Assembly (NCBI GenBank): GCA_015075645.1
Contig: JABTUF010000002.1
Span: forward strand, 124,001-188,000
Length of the DNA: 64,000 bases
Origin: Burkholderiales bacterium
GTDB lineage: Bacteria; Pseudomonadota; Gammaproteobacteria; Burkholderiales; Casimicrobiaceae
Reading direction: 5' to 3'
Shown in pieces: positions 24,285 to 31,846 of this stretch. The stretch's first letter is position 1. Every line of letters begins with the position of its first letter. The notes beneath the pieces are model-generated. The model was not told the DNA's origin. It saw only the letters and a program-made list of their open reading frames with translations, and ran no database searches. The translations under genes were made by a program, and so were the position numbers.

Positions 24285-25971
24285 GCTTGGCCACCCAGGT
24301 GCGAACGACGTTGGCGACGATCTTGGGATCGTCGCGGGCGAGCTGGCGCGCGCGTACCAGCGGATCGACCGGGGGTGCCGCTGCCGCGGCCGCCGGAAGG
24401 GCGTCCTGGGCCACCATCCCCTCGGGGACCGCCTCGAGGGGAGCGGTCGCGCGACGGAGCATCGGACGGCCGACGCCGAACCACAGCCACGCGAGCAGGA
24501 GCGCGTAGGCGCCGTAGCGCGCGGCGTCCTTCGCCATCGCGATCGTGCCGGCCGATTTCCACCACGGCGTCTCGACCAGCGGGGCGGTTTCGGGTTCGCT
24601 GAACGGGGCATTGGCGATGGACAGGGAGTCGCCGCGCTCCTGCGAGAATCCCATCGCTTCACGGACCAGGGCCCGGATCTGGTCCATCTCCTTCTCGGAG
24701 AGCGCCTGCGGCGCGGCGCGCGTCTCGGGCTTGCCGTCCGCCGCGCCCGCCGCCGGCGCGCGACGATAGTTGACGACGACGGCGGCGGACAGGCGGCGCA
24801 GCCCGGCGCCGCCGTTGCGCGTGTGCTGGATCGTCTTGTCGACCTCGAAGGCGGTCGACGCGTCCTTGCGCGTGGCGACCTGGGCGGCGACGCCGGCCGG
24901 ATTGCCCGCGACCGGCGCTGCCGCTGCGGGGCGCCCGTCGAGCGGCGCCTGCGCGTTGACCGGCGGCTGGTTCGACAGCGCACCGGGCACGCCCTGCGCA
25001 GCGCCGCCGGCGCCGGCGGGCGTCGCCGATTCCGCGATCTGCGAGCTGCGGACCGCGGCGCTGGCGGGGTCGTGGTTGGGTTTGAACGTCTCGGCCACCG
25101 ACTCGACACGCCGGAAGTCGACGTCCGCGGTGATCTGCGCCCGGACGTTGCCGCGCCCGACCACGGGTTCGAGGATGTCCACGATGCGCTGGATCGTCGC
25201 GTGCTCGAGCTGCTTCACGTAGGCGAGTTGCGAAGGGTCGAGCCCGCTGCCGTCGTCTTCACGGCGGCGCGACAGCAACGCGCCGTTCTGGTCGAGCACG
25301 CTGACGCGCTCGACCGACAGCTCGGGCACGCTGCTCGCGACGAGATGGACGATGCCGCTCACCTGCGCGCGATCCAGAGTACGGCCGGGATGCAGCGTCA
25401 CCAGCACCGACGCGGACGGTTGCGTCGTCTCGCGCGCGAACACCGACGGTTTCGGGATCGCGAGATGGACGCGCGCTCCGGCGACCGAGTCGAGCGACTG
25501 GATCGAGCGCGCGAGCTCGCCTTCGAGCCCGCGCTGGAAGTTGATCTGCTCCTGGAACTGCGTCGCGCCGAACTTCTGGCCGTCGACCAGTTCGAAACCG
25601 ACGATGCTGCCCTTGGGCAGGCCCTGCGAGGCGAGCTTGAGTCGCGTGTCGTGGACGAGTTCTCCGGGCACCAGGATCGCTCCGCCCCCCTCGGTGATCC
25701 GGTACGGCACGCCGAGCGTCCCGAGCGCCGCGACGACGGCGCCGCCGTCGCGGTCCGACAGGCTGCTGTAGAGAACGCGGTAGTCGGGCGTGCGGGCCCA
25801 GATCCAGCCGCCGATCGCGACGGCGACGATCGCGGCGATGCCGACCATGAAGGCCAGCAGGCGCGACGGATTCACCGTGGCGATGCGTCGCAGATCGATG
25901 ACCGGCCGCTCGACGCCGGCGAGGCGGGCGGGAGCGGCGGAGGAAGAGGCGGCGACGGCGGGCGTGTCCAC
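24277..25971 (-). CDS. fliF: Flagellar MS-ring protein FliF
   Basis: Builds the MS ring in the inner membrane, the first structure of the basal body. With a GTG start at 25971 the protein is 564 residues, a normal length. TM1 lies near residues 38-58, followed by PDYRVLYSSLSDRDGGAVV and EQINFQRGLEGELARSI of the ring-building motifs. The second transmembrane helix (AARYGAYALLLAWLWFGV) is near residue 495 and the FliG-binding tail ends the protein. The frame stays open to an ATG at 26145 almost abutting fliE; that extension is low-complexity and would leave only 18 bases to the divergent start, so it was not used. The start is the least certain part. Confidence 0.94.
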   Translation of the reverse strand: MDTPAVAASSSAAPARLAGVERPVIDLRRIATVNPSRLLAFMVGIAAIVAVAIGGWIWARTPDYRVLYSSLSDRDGGAVVAALGTLGVPYRITEGGGAILVPGELVHDTRLKLASQGLPKGSIVGFELVDGQKFGATQFQEQINFQRGLEGELARSIQSLDSVAGARVHLAIPKPSVFARETTQPSASVLVTLHPGRTLDRAQVSGIVHLVASSVPELSVERVSVLDQNGALLSRRREDDGSGLDPSQLAYVKQLEHATIQRIVDILEPVVGRGNVRAQITADVDFRRVESVAETFKPNHDPASAAVRSSQIAESATPAGAGGAAQGVPGALSNQPPVNAQAPLDGRPAAAAPVAGNPAGVAAQVATRKDASTAFEVDKTIQHTRNGGAGLRRLSAAVVVNYRRAPAAGAADGKPETRAAPQALSEKEMDQIRALVREAMGFSQERGDSLSIANAPFSEPETAPLVETPWWKSAGTIAMAKDAARYGAYALLLAWLWFGVGRPMLRRATAPLEAVPEGMVAQDALPAAAAAAPPVDPLVRARQLARDDPKIVANVVRTWVAKHE

Positions 25972-26163
25972 GGCTGAGATCGAGGCGGGTCCTGGGGTCG
26001 TGGCGCCGATTGTCCAAGCCGCAGAACGCGCGGCATCGGCCGAGCACCGCGCGGAAACGCCCGCTGTTCCGCGTCTTGCGGCCGCTCGTGTGGGTCCAGA
26101 CTGCGTGGCGTCCGCCGTCGCGCCCGGCCTCTGCCGGGGGCGCATCCGGCGGCAGGAGCCACC

Positions 26164-26511
26164 ATGGCCATCGACACCTCAGCCATCGATGCGGTGCTCG
26201 CCCGGATCCACGCCGCGCGGGAAGCGACGGCCGGCGGACTGGGCACGATCGTCGCGCCGGCGAAGGCCGCCTCGCGCGGCGCCAGCGGGGTCGATTTCGG
26301 CACGCTCGTGCGCGATGCGATCCGCGGCGCCGACCAGGCCCAGAAGGACGCCGCTGCGCTGGGGGTGCGCTTTCAGCGCGGCGATCCGGCGGTGGGGCTC
26401 GAGGACACGATGATCGCCGTGCAAAAGGCGAACCTGTCGCTCCAGCAGATCGTCCAGGTGCGCAACCGCGTCGTGGCGGCCTACCACGACATCATGAACA
26501 TGCCGATCTGA
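26164..26511 (+). CDS. fliE: Flagellar hook-basal body protein FliE
   Basis: Rod-MS ring junction protein, one of the earliest export substrates. The 115 residues carry the family's C-terminal signature VQKANLSLQQIVQVRNRVVA and the ending YHDIMNMPI. A good ribosome binding site (AGGAG) sits seven bases before the ATG. It is a single gene transcribed away from fliF, sharing a divergent control region of about 190 bases, and is convergent with ycgR (eight bases between stops). Confidence 0.97.
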   Translation: MAIDTSAIDAVLARIHAAREATAGGLGTIVAPAKAASRGASGVDFGTLVRDAIRGADQAQKDAAALGVRFQRGDPAVGLEDTMIAVQKANLSLQQIVQVRNRVVAAYHDIMNMPI

Positions 26512-26519
26512 TCCTCGCC

Positions 26520-27257
26520 TCAGGTGCGCATGCGGCGGTCGCGCTCGACGCGGGCGATGAAGCGTCGGATCGTCGCAGCGTCGCGTTCGGGGATCCCGAG
26601 GAACCTGACGCCGTAGCGCATCGCCCCGTCGTTCCGGGAGGCGACGTGGATCACTTCGACACCGACGGAGATCGGAGGCAATTCGGGGAGCAGGAGGCGA
26701 CAGCGCTCGTGGCGCGCGCCCGCCGCGGCCGCCGGATCCGTGCGCGAGGCGCCGACGCACGCGCCGGTCTCCGAGATGTCGTGGAGCACCAGGGAGGTGG
26801 ACGCGGGACCGGCCTGCGCGAATGCCTCGACCACGAGCGTGGCGCGCAGCGACGCGGGCACCTTGAGCCGGTACGAGTCGCGACGCTGGATCCGGAACAC
26901 GAACTCGGGGATCGCCACGCGGAACGCGGCTTCGCCGTCGAACACCGTCGGCGCCGGCGGGCCGGAGGCGAAGCGCACCCGGACCTGGTCGAGCGAGGTC
27001 TCGAAGAGCACGCGGCTCGCGGCCATCAGGCGGTCGGCGATGCGTCCGGTGCCGCCCCAGTCGAGCACGAGTTCCCCGGTATCGACCTCGACCGACAGGA
27101 TCGTCGTGACGATCTGGGCGTCGCCGCCTCCCGAGGCGGCGACGAGCGCGTGCTTCGCCATCAGGTCCCGCAGGATCGACGCGATCTCCGAGCGCGAACC
27201 GATCCGGAAGCGGCCGTCCGTCAGTCCGTCGCAGGCGTCGTCGGGCGCGAGGTTCAT
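26520..27257 (-). CDS. ycgR: Flagellar brake protein YcgR (PilZ domain)
   Basis: c-di-GMP effector that slows or biases the motor by contacting the stator or switch. It has 245 residues: an N-terminal YcgR_N domain (about 20-118) and a C-terminal PilZ domain (about 123-240). Both c-di-GMP motifs are intact: RRDSYR at 125-130 (RxxxR) and DISETG at 160-165 (D/NxSxxG). ATG 27257 has a strong GGGGGA site upstream and overlaps the preceding stop by four bases. It closes a minus-strand unit that also holds the FlhB-like gene, the second FliK-like gene and fliT. Confidence 0.93.
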   Translation of the reverse strand: MNLAPDDACDGLTDGRFRIGSRSEIASILRDLMAKHALVAASGGGDAQIVTTILSVEVDTGELVLDWGGTGRIADRLMAASRVLFETSLDQVRVRFASGPPAPTVFDGEAAFRVAIPEFVFRIQRRDSYRLKVPASLRATLVVEAFAQAGPASTSLVLHDISETGACVGASRTDPAAAAGARHERCRLLLPELPPISVGVEVIHVASRNDGAMRYGVRFLGIPERDAATIRRFIARVERDRRMRT

Positions 27258-27535
27258 GCAGGTCCCCCGTCGCCCGCACGGTCCGCGTCGATGCGATGCA
27301 CCCACGCCAGGACTTCGGCCACCGCAGCGTAGAGCACGGGTGGAATGCGCTGGTCGAGGTCGACCCGCATCAGGAACGCGACCAGGTCGGCGGACGCATG
27401 CACCGCGATGCCCGCCTCGCGCGCGCGCGCGAGGATGGCCTCGGCGATCACGCCTCGGCCCCGCGCGACGAGGACCGGCGCGGCGTCGTTGACGGAGTAG
27501 CGCAGCGCGACGGCCTGCGGCGTCGGATCAGCCAT
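27254..27535 (-). CDS. FlhB C-terminal-like small protein (FlhX/EscU-type)
   Basis: A 93-residue soluble protein matching only the cytoplasmic domain of the FlhB/YscU export-switch family: VALRYSVNDAAPVLVARGRG, EAILARAREAGIAVHASADL, and VDLDQRIPPVLYAAVAEVLAWV. It has no transmembrane part and lacks the NPTH autocleavage motif, since it starts just after where that motif would lie. It follows the second FliK-like gene with an eight-base overlap and precedes ycgR with a four-base overlap. Such proteins can substitute for the cleaved C-terminal piece of FlhB in other bacteria; that role here is inference. Confidence 0.88.
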   Translation of the reverse strand: MADPTPQAVALRYSVNDAAPVLVARGRGVIAEAILARAREAGIAVHASADLVAFLMRVDLDQRIPPVLYAAVAEVLAWVHRIDADRAGDGGPA

Positions 27536-28409
27536 GATCGTCGGCGACCATGAGACTGGTCGTTGCGGGCTCGTGCGCGGCGAGCGCTTCGCGCAGGCGC
27601 GGCAGCGCCCGGGCGAGGTCGTGCCGCACCCGGTGCGCCTCCGCGGCGAACGCGATCGACAACGCGCCGGCCCGCAGCGCGAACGTCGCAACGATCGTGC
27701 CGAGGGCCGGCGTGACGACCGTGAGTCTCGTGCGCCACGAATCGTCGCGCTCGACCTCGCCTGCCGCCCGGTGGCGGGGGTCGACGATCTCGAGGTCGAC
27801 GGCTTGTCCGGCCCAGGCCTCGAACGAGAGACGAAGCACTCCCGCGTCGAGCAGAGCGAGTTGCGTTGCCGAGCGTACGTCGGGCGGCGTCGTGGCGACT
27901 CGCCCGCGGGCCTCGCCCTCGAGCTCGTCCAGACGGCGCTCGCCGGCGACCCACTGGGCCTGGTGGGCTTCGTAGAACAATCCGCTGCGTTCGACGGCAC
28001 GGGCGATCGACGCCGCGAGCTGGCGGACCCCGGAGGCGTCGGGCGCGCGGGAGACGAGGGGTGCGTCGATGCGCACGGTCGCCGCGCCGGGTGGAGCGGA
28101 CGAATCCATGGCGGCCAGCGCCGCGAGTGCCCGCGCGGCCTCCGACAGGGAGAGCGAGGCGCTCCCGGGGCCCGCGACCGGCCGAACCGTCGAGAGCGCC
28201 GCGGCGGTCGGCGCGCGGCTTCCGGGCGATCCGGCCGGCGCGTCGGGCTTCGGGTGAACGACGGGTTCGATCGCAGCGGGGACGCTCGCCGCACCCTGTT
28301 CGCCTGCCCGCCGTACGGCGGCGGGCGGCGCTACGGGGCCGGCAGCCGGCCGCGTCGCACTTCGATCGCGGGCCCTGGGCAACGGCTCGGGAGGCGGAAC
28401 CGGAAGCAT
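27528..28409 (-). CDS. Second FliK-like (hook-length control-type) protein
   Basis: About 293 residues. The first 110 are Pro/Ala-rich low complexity like FliK, and the C-terminal half (about 195-285) has alternating strands and helices resembling a diverged Flg_hook domain: LRLSFEAWAGQAVDLEIVD and TIVATFALRAGALSIAFAAE. Family assignment is weaker than for the fliK at 19605. The start is uncertain: ATG 28409 or TTG six bases upstream, neither with a good ribosome binding site; the frame is open further into fliT. Its coupling to the FlhB-like gene suggests a joint role in substrate switching. Confidence 0.65.
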   Translation of the reverse strand: MLPVPPPEPLPRARDRSATRPAAGPVAPPAAVRRAGEQGAASVPAAIEPVVHPKPDAPAGSPGSRAPTAAALSTVRPVAGPGSASLSLSEAARALAALAAMDSSAPPGAATVRIDAPLVSRAPDASGVRQLAASIARAVERSGLFYEAHQAQWVAGERRLDELEGEARGRVATTPPDVRSATQLALLDAGVLRLSFEAWAGQAVDLEIVDPRHRAAGEVERDDSWRTRLTVVTPALGTIVATFALRAGALSIAFAAEAHRVRHDLARALPRLREALAAHEPATTSLMVADDHG

Positions 28410-28464
28410 CGGCAACTCGCGTGGAGGTCCCGCCGCCGCCGGAGCATGCGACGGCCGACGTCTG

Positions 28465-28797
28465 TCATCGTTTCGCGCGCGGTGGCGCCGAAAACGGCTC
28501 GCGCCGCAGCCAGGGGTCGATCGAAGGATCCAGCGGATCGAGGGCCTCGCCGATCCGTTCCTCCTGCGCGAGGATGCGTGCGAGCAGCCGCAGGCGCGCG
28601 GACTGCCACCCGGCACCGGCGTGCGCGAGGTCCTCTTCGCGGACCGGGGGCAGCCGGTCGATCGCGATCCGCGCGTTCGAAAGCGCGGCATCGTAGGCCT
28701 CCCAATCGCGCACCTCGGCGGCGTCGGCCATCGCTTCGGCGAGCACCTCGATCCGGCGATAGCCGTCGAGCAGCCGTTCGTCGTCGAGGGCCGTCAT
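28465..28797 (-). CDS. fliT: FliT-like flagellar chaperone
   Basis: A 110-residue, mostly helical, acidic protein between fliS and the second FliK-like gene. In related bacteria FliT is the export chaperone for the cap protein FliD and can inhibit FlhDC. Sequence conservation of FliT is low; the call relies on the helical pattern, the size and the fliD-fliS-fliT order. Its ATG overlaps the fliS stop by four bases. Confidence 0.8.
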   Translation of the reverse strand: MTALDDERLLDGYRRIEVLAEAMADAAEVRDWEAYDAALSNARIAIDRLPPVREEDLAHAGAGWQSARLRLLARILAQEERIGEALDPLDPSIDPWLRREPFSAPPRAKR

Positions 28798-29204
28798 GCG
28801 GCACGCCCCACCGGCTCGACGCGGTCGGCCACGGCCTGCCAGGCCTCGCGAATGTCCGAGAGGAGCGCATGCACCTCGGCGAGCCGGCCCGCATCGTTCC
28901 CGGCGCCCGCTTCGAGGAGGCGCTGCGTCGAGTATGCGTACAACGCGTCGAGTTGCGCGGCGATCTCGCCGCCACGCGCCCGGTCGAGGGCGGGGCGAAG
29001 CCCGCTCTCCACGATCGCGATCGCCTTCGAAATCGCGCGTCCCTTGTCGGCGATGCGTCCGGCCGCGAGGTGATGCGACGCCAGCGCGATGCTGTCGAGG
29101 ACACCGTCGTAAAGCATCAACACGAGGCGGTGTGGACTCGCCGCCGCGACACCGGTCTCGACACCGATGCGCGCGTAGGCCTGGGCTGCGTGCGGAGGAA
29201 CCAT
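28794..29204 (-). CDS. fliS: Flagellin export chaperone FliS
   Basis: Binds the C-terminus of flagellin in the cytoplasm and prevents premature polymerisation. From ATG 29204 the protein has 136 residues and begins MVPPHAAQAYARIGVET, matching the family N-terminus, including its M-to-AY spacing. SPHRLVLMLYDGVL follows. Another in-frame ATG ten codons earlier (29234) has GGGG directly before it. That ATG falls only five bases from a sigma-28 -10 box, so it should be upstream of or at the transcription start from that promoter. The shorter start is therefore preferred, though it lacks a clear ribosome binding site. Confidence 0.93.
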   Translation of the reverse strand: MVPPHAAQAYARIGVETGVAAASPHRLVLMLYDGVLDSIALASHHLAAGRIADKGRAISKAIAIVESGLRPALDRARGGEIAAQLDALYAYSTQRLLEAGAGNDAGRLAEVHALLSDIREAWQAVADRVEPVGRAA

Positions 29205-29238
29205 GGGGAGGGAGATCTCGCGTGGGGTGTCCATCCCC

Positions 29239-29265
29239 TTATCGGCCGCGCAGGGCCCTGCTTGA
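29239..29265 (-). promoter_or_regulatory. Sigma-28 (FliA) promoter of fliS
   Basis: Reading on the minus strand: TCAAGCAG, 11 bases, GCCGATAA. The -10 is a perfect match to the FliA consensus and the spacing equals that of the other FliA promoters in this window. It lies in the gap between fliD and fliS. Expected start of transcription is near 29232. Confidence 0.8.
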
Positions 29266-29311
29266 GCCCGTCGAGCGCTGCGCTCCGGGAACGCCCGGAG
29301 CGGTCGGATGA

Positions 29312-31321
29312 TCACGACGACGGACCGATCTTCGGCAGGTTGGCGAGCTGCTGCTCGAGATAGCTGCTGGTCGTGTTGAGCGTGGCGATCGTCGCGTCGA
29401 GCGCGTTGAACTGCCGGCGATAGGCGGCCTCGACCTGCTCGAGGCGGCGATCGATCGCGCTCTTCTGCTTCGCGAGGTCGGAGAGGCTCCGCTCGAGGCC
29501 GTCGGTCCGCGCGTCGAGGAGACCGTCGCTTTCGAGCAGGTCGGTCAAGAGCGTGCCGAGTCGCGCGCCGGCACCGAGCGTGACTTCGACGTTCCCGCGC
29601 GGGCCGGTCGTCGCACCGTCGATGAGGAGGCGCAGGCCCGCGGCGGGACTGCCCGCCGGTGCGGTCAAGAGGTTGCCGATGCCGTACGCCGCGACACCGC
29701 CGATCGTGCCGGCGACGTCCGAACCGGACGTCGAAACCGGACTCCCGCCCACCAGGGCGGCGACCGCGGTGCCGGACAGCGTGAGGGTCGATACGGCGCC
29801 GACGGTCGTCGATTCGAACTTCAGCACGCCGCCGCTCGATCCGACGCGCACACGCGCTGCGCTCCCGGCCTGCGCCAGTGCCCCGTTGAGCTTCGAGGCG
29901 ACGTCGGCGGCGAGCGTCGCGGCGCTCGCGTAGGACGCCGCGAGCGTGACGCCGACCGACTTCCCGTCGACGGTAGCGGTGAGCGCGTCGTCGACTCCGG
30001 CCGTGTACGCGAGCGCCGCTGCGGCGCCGCCTTCGACGCTCGCCGAGCGGGCGAGGGTGGTGACGTCGACCGAGTAGGTTCCTGCAGCCGTCGCGCTGCC
30101 GAGGCCCGAAACCGACACCCGCGCGTCGCTCGCCTTGCCGAGCGCCGCGAACATCGATTCGACCGACGACGCGTCGCTCGCCAGGAGGGCGTCGAGCTTC
30201 GCCGGGTCGAACGCGAGCCTGCCGTCGCGCTGGGACGTGATCCCGGCGTCGGCGAGCGACTTGCCGGGCACGAGCTGCGCCGCCGCGGACAGAAGGCCGC
30301 GGAGTTGCGTCTGCACCGAGCGGGCGGTCGAGTCGCCGGTGAGCGTCGAGGCCTTGCGCGCGGTCGCGTCGTACCTGGTCAGGGCGTCGAGCAGTGTCGC
30401 GGCGTCGTTGTAGGCCTTGACGAACGTCTGCATCGCGACCGCGGCGGCCTGCCCGTTGCGGCCGATGACGAGCGTCGCCGGCGTGCCGTCGGTCTCGCCT
30501 GCGAGATTCAGCGTGACCCCGGCGATGGCGGAGCCGACCGTGTTCGACGACGACGTGATCGCGATGCCGTCGACGCTGAACGCCGCGTCCTGGGCGACCG
30601 CCTTCTGCTCGAGGTTCTTGCCCGCGCCGGGCGTGCCCGCGGGGTCCCAGGCGAGCCGCGAAAGGCCCGCCGCGTCGCCGTTCGCGGCGTCGTCGTCCGC
30701 GACCCCGATGCGCATGCTTCTCGCAGCGCCCGACGCGTCCGACGTGAACACGAGACGCTTGCCGGTCGCGCTGCCGTCGTCGACGATCGTCGCGGTGACG
30801 CCGATCTTCGCGGCATTGACCGCGTCGCGGACGCCGGAGAGCGAGTCCTGTCCGGCGGCGATCGTGACCGTGCGCGCCGCGAGCGAGGCGTCGGGCGTGA
30901 ACGTCGTGCCCGACGTGGTCCCGAATTCGAAGGTGAGCGTGCCGGTGCCGACCACATCGGTGGCCGCGGCGAATCCGGAGGACGCCAGCTTCTGGGCGCG
31001 CGCGAGCGCCGAAACCTCGATGTCGTAGCGGCCTGCGACCGCACCATCGCCGGTCGATGCGGTGAACACCGCGGGATCGGAGACCTGCGCGAGCGTCGAG
31101 CGAAACGGAGCGACCGACGATACGGAGGCGGCCGCGGTCTGGAGCGCGGCGAGCGCGCTCTTGATCTGGCCGTACGCCGAGATGCGCTCCTTCGTGGCGC
31201 TCTCGCGCGTGGCGAGCGTCTGGAGCGGCCTGCGCTCGACCGCCATGAGCTTCTCGACGATCGCGTTGATGTCGAGACCCGACGCGAGGCCGGGCGAGGC
31301 GAGGCTGCTGGTCGTGGCCAT
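29312..31321 (-). CDS. fliD: Flagellar filament cap protein FliD (HAP2)
   Basis: Pentameric cap that guides flagellin polymerisation at the filament tip. The 669 residues include the N-terminal FliD_N block LASGLDINAIVEKLMAVERRPL (read as residues about 13-34), a central domain of variable sequence rich in Ala, Thr, Val and Ser, and the C-terminal coiled-coil region with LEQVEAAYRRQFNALDATIA. It is long for FliD, which is usually 450-500 residues, and has an expanded middle with several FliD-type beta repeats. flaG and fliC are upstream on the same strand. Confidence 0.96.
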   Translation of the reverse strand: MATTSSLASPGLASGLDINAIVEKLMAVERRPLQTLATRESATKERISAYGQIKSALAALQTAAASVSSVAPFRSTLAQVSDPAVFTASTGDGAVAGRYDIEVSALARAQKLASSGFAAATDVVGTGTLTFEFGTTSGTTFTPDASLAARTVTIAAGQDSLSGVRDAVNAAKIGVTATIVDDGSATGKRLVFTSDASGAARSMRIGVADDDAANGDAAGLSRLAWDPAGTPGAGKNLEQKAVAQDAAFSVDGIAITSSSNTVGSAIAGVTLNLAGETDGTPATLVIGRNGQAAAVAMQTFVKAYNDAATLLDALTRYDATARKASTLTGDSTARSVQTQLRGLLSAAAQLVPGKSLADAGITSQRDGRLAFDPAKLDALLASDASSVESMFAALGKASDARVSVSGLGSATAAGTYSVDVTTLARSASVEGGAAAALAYTAGVDDALTATVDGKSVGVTLAASYASAATLAADVASKLNGALAQAGSAARVRVGSSGGVLKFESTTVGAVSTLTLSGTAVAALVGGSPVSTSGSDVAGTIGGVAAYGIGNLLTAPAGSPAAGLRLLIDGATTGPRGNVEVTLGAGARLGTLLTDLLESDGLLDARTDGLERSLSDLAKQKSAIDRRLEQVEAAYRRQFNALDATIATLNTTSSYLEQQLANLPKIGPSS

Positions 31322-31413
31322 GGATTCTCGTGTCGGGCGATGGGAACCGGTCGCGTCGGTGGCGCCGCGACGGAGGGTCCGAGGGTTCGCGCGCGCCGTG
31401 GGGTTGAGAGGAG

Positions 31414-31770
31414 CTAGCTTCGGTCCTCGATCAGCGCGCCCCGCGTGCGTTCGAGCGCGCGCGCGATCGCGAGCATCTCGTCGCTCGGGATCTGCCGGAT
31501 CACCCGATGGTCCTCGCGGTCCACCAAGCGCACGATGACGCGATGGGACTCGCCGTCGAACTCGAACTCGAGTCCCGGGGCCAGTTCGACCAGCAGGCGA
31601 TTCGCGTGGGAGACCGCTGCCGCCAACGCTTCCGCCGTCGGCGCTGCGGCCACCCGGCGCGCGTCGCCGCCGCTTTCCGGCGCCGTGGACGTGGCGGGCG
31701 CGGATGCGCCGACCCCGGCCATCGCCTGGGCGAGGGCCGGGGGCAGCGCGTCGAGCGAGTTCATCCGCAT
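31414..31770 (-). CDS. flaG: FlaG family protein
   Basis: A 118-residue protein with a variable N-terminus (1-50) and the conserved FlaG domain (about 55-115): LEFEFDGESHRVIVRLVDRE and VIRQIPSDEMLAIA. FlaG affects filament length in several bacteria. The GGGAG site eight bases before ATG 31770 supports the start. It sits between fliC and fliD as is usual. Confidence 0.93.
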   Translation of the reverse strand: MRMNSLDALPPALAQAMAGVGASAPATSTAPESGGDARRVAAAPTAEALAAAVSHANRLLVELAPGLEFEFDGESHRVIVRLVDREDHRVIRQIPSDEMLAIARALERTRGALIEDRS

Positions 31771-31810
31771 GTCGACGACTCCCTTCGGGCTCTTCGCGGA
31801 GCCCCTCGAA

Positions 31811-31835
31811 CCCCGGCCGGCTCGGCCGGCCGGGG
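31811..31835 (-). terminator. Hairpin terminator candidate after fliC
   Basis: A perfect 10-base-pair GC stem, CCCCGGCCGG / CCGGCCGGGG, with the five-base loop CTCGG, begins 12 bases after the fliC stop. Only two T residues follow on the minus strand, so termination is likely weak or factor-assisted; the stem could instead protect the abundant flagellin mRNA from 3' decay. Confidence 0.6.
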
Positions 31836-31846
31836 CCGCCCGCGGA

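Noticed and set aside
25972..26145. 58-residue N-terminal extension of FliF starting next to fliE
   Set aside because: The residues are low-complexity and unlike FliF, and the start would leave only 18 bases for the divergent control region.
25972..26163. Sigma-54 (-24/-12) promoters before fliE, fliF, flgB or fliL
   Set aside because: No GG-N10-GC pair in good TGGCAC-N5-TTGC context was found, and the presence of flhDC makes a sigma-54 hierarchy unnecessary.
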